64,000 nt of DNA from a virus: IMG/VR virus record IMGVR_UViG_3300022752_000052, positions 1 to 64,000 of that record; one strand, given 5' to 3'. Positions within the stretch are counted from its first letter, which is position 1. Each line of letters begins with the position of its first letter. Below are positions 63,051 to 64,000 of this stretch, piece by piece. The position numbers and the translations under genes are program-made. The notes under the pieces were generated by a model that saw only the letters and a program-made list of their open reading frames with translations, did not search any database and was not told the origin of the DNA.

Positions 63051-64000
63051 TTCCTGATTCTTCTATGTGAACAAAAGGTGTAGAATCTCCTTCGTCTGCT
63101 ACATTTCTATTCACATAAGTAGTAATATAGTATTCCGATATATTAGCTAAAATGTCTTTTCTAATTTCTTCTCTAGAAAAAAGCTTATCATAAAAATCTT
63201 TTCTTTGAAATCTTATGTCTTCTAGTATTTCGCCGGTTTCTTTGTTACAATACTTGTAAGTATACCAAGCGCCAGAAGACGTCGCTAAGCCCTTGTCTTT
63301 TAAAAAGTCCATAATTGAACTAACATCATCAATTCCTGAATTATACATAATATTAAAAGATGCTTTTCTATGTGGGGGACCAATTCTGTTTTTAATAATT
63401 TCTGCTTCAGTAGTAACTCCTAAAGGTAAATCTTTTTCCGGGCCTTGTATCTTTCCTTTTTTAACTAATTTTACTCGAATAGTAGAATGAAATCCGATTG
63501 CCTTACCCCCTGATGTAGTGTATGAATCTCCTCGTCCTGGTAAAGCCTGTAAATTTTGTCTCAGCTGATTAGTAAATATAAGAAGTATTTTTTCTCTGCC
63601 TAATAAGTTTGTTAATTTTCTCATAGCTTTGGAAATTATAATAGCTTTTTGAGTTGCCCATCCATCTTTATCGTAATTTCCTTCAATTTCATCTTTTGTA
63701 CTAGCCCCCATAACAGAATCTACTACAATTGTTACAATGACATCTTTATTAGATGCTCTAGTTTGCTCAATAATTGTTTCTACGGAGTTAAAAACATCCT
63801 CGATGACTTCGTGTTGGACATAGACAAAGTTTTTTGTTAAATCAACTCCTATTGCTCTTAGAAAATCTTTACTCACGGAACTTTCCGTATCGATAATAAT
63901 TCCTATTCCTCCTTTCTTTTGAGTCTCTTTAATAGCATGAGCCGCTAGTAGAGACTTACCTGATTGTTCTAATCCAATTAATTCAACTATTTTTCCTACA
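63040..64000 (-). CDS. RecA-like recombinase, 5' part outside the window
   Basis: The frame stays open to the right edge: ELIGLEQSGKSLLAAHAIKE (Walker A GLEQSGKS), IIIDTESSVSKDFL, VTIVVDSVMGAS (Walker B), ILLIFTNQLRQNLQ, and GRGDSYTTSGGKAIGFHST with the L1/L2-type loops. RecA/UvsX-type strand-exchange protein. An in-frame GTG at 63876 gives a shorter protein lacking Walker A and is not the start. C-terminal winged-helix-like part ends HIEESGNDY. Confidence 0.9.
   Translation of the reverse strand, partial: VGKIVELIGLEQSGKSLLAAHAIKETQKKGGIGIIIDTESSVSKDFLRAIGVDLTKNFVYVQHEVIEDVFNSVETIIEQTRASNKDVIVTIVVDSVMGASTKDEIEGNYDKDGWATQKAIIISKAMRKLTNLLGREKILLIFTNQLRQNLQALPGRGDSYTTSGGKAIGFHSTIRVKLVKKGKIQGPEKDLPLGVTTEAEIIKNRIGPPHRKASFNIMYNSGIDDVSSIMDFLKDKGLATSSGAWYTYKYCNKETGEILEDIRFQRKDFYDKLFSREEIRKDILANISEYYITTYVNRNVADEGDSTPFVHIEESGNDY

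Noticed and set aside
1-64000. Integrase, att sites or insertion sequences
   Set aside because: No recombinase or transposase motifs and no terminal inverted repeats around any gene; repeats found are regulatory or coding.

Overview
The window looks like part of a large, AT-rich, tailed-phage genome (or prophage/plasmid-phage) infecting a Bacteroidota host, probably a flavobacterium. Evidence: replication and nucleotide genes typical of virulent phages (family A DNA polymerase, separate 5' nuclease, DnaB-type helicase, RecA-like recombinase, class I ribonucleotide reductase); promoters of the Bacteroidota type (-33 TTG, about 20 bases, -7 TAnnTTTG) with A-rich leaders and no Shine-Dalgarno; and a secreted protease that ends in what looks like a type IX secretion signal. 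No integrase, att site, rRNA or CRISPR array was seen, and no capsid, portal, terminase or tail gene is recognisable, so the virion genes are mostly outside the window.

Layout. 1-1450: tandem 12-bp repeats coding for QVxx tetrapeptides, then about 1 kb of low-complexity non-coding DNA. 1.45-5.5 kb (- strand): small operons, including an SSB-like protein and a UDP-sugar epimerase, followed by a tRNA and tRNA fragments. 5.5-25.5 kb (- strand): some 40 small, mostly unknown genes, usually alone or in pairs, each unit with its own promoter and terminator. This part is packed with repeated regulatory DNA: at least four promoter families with dyad operators, seven strong palindromes (class 1), seven copies of a second element (class 2), and a GC-rich element repeated inside operons. 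It contains several internal paralogue sets and looks like an early or host-takeover region. I found five convincing genes of fewer than 60 codons here (17403, 21757, 22764, 24881, 25368), plus several start-site corrections. 25.5-26.3 kb: divergent non-coding region.

26.3-33.1 kb (+ strand): methyltransferase-like protein, T9SS-type metalloprotease, small membrane proteins, tRNA-CAT, MazG-like pyrophosphohydrolase, membrane-anchored glucosaminidase-type endolysin and a subtilisin: plausibly a lysis/surface-degradation segment. 33.1-38.1 kb (- strand): 2OG-Fe(II) oxygenase, small unknown genes, a PAS protein and phage proteins of unknown role. 38.1-53.3 kb (- strand): about eleven glycosyltransferases with two methyltransferase-like proteins and an HNH homing endonuclease, a large glycan island. 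53.3-64 kb (- strand): replication block: Cas4/RecB-like nuclease, zinc ribbon, Pol A, HNH nuclease, nrdA, nrdB, helicase, 5' nuclease and a RecA-like gene cut by the right edge.

Function names rest on motifs read by eye from translations; no database search was run. Most small genes have no assignable function.
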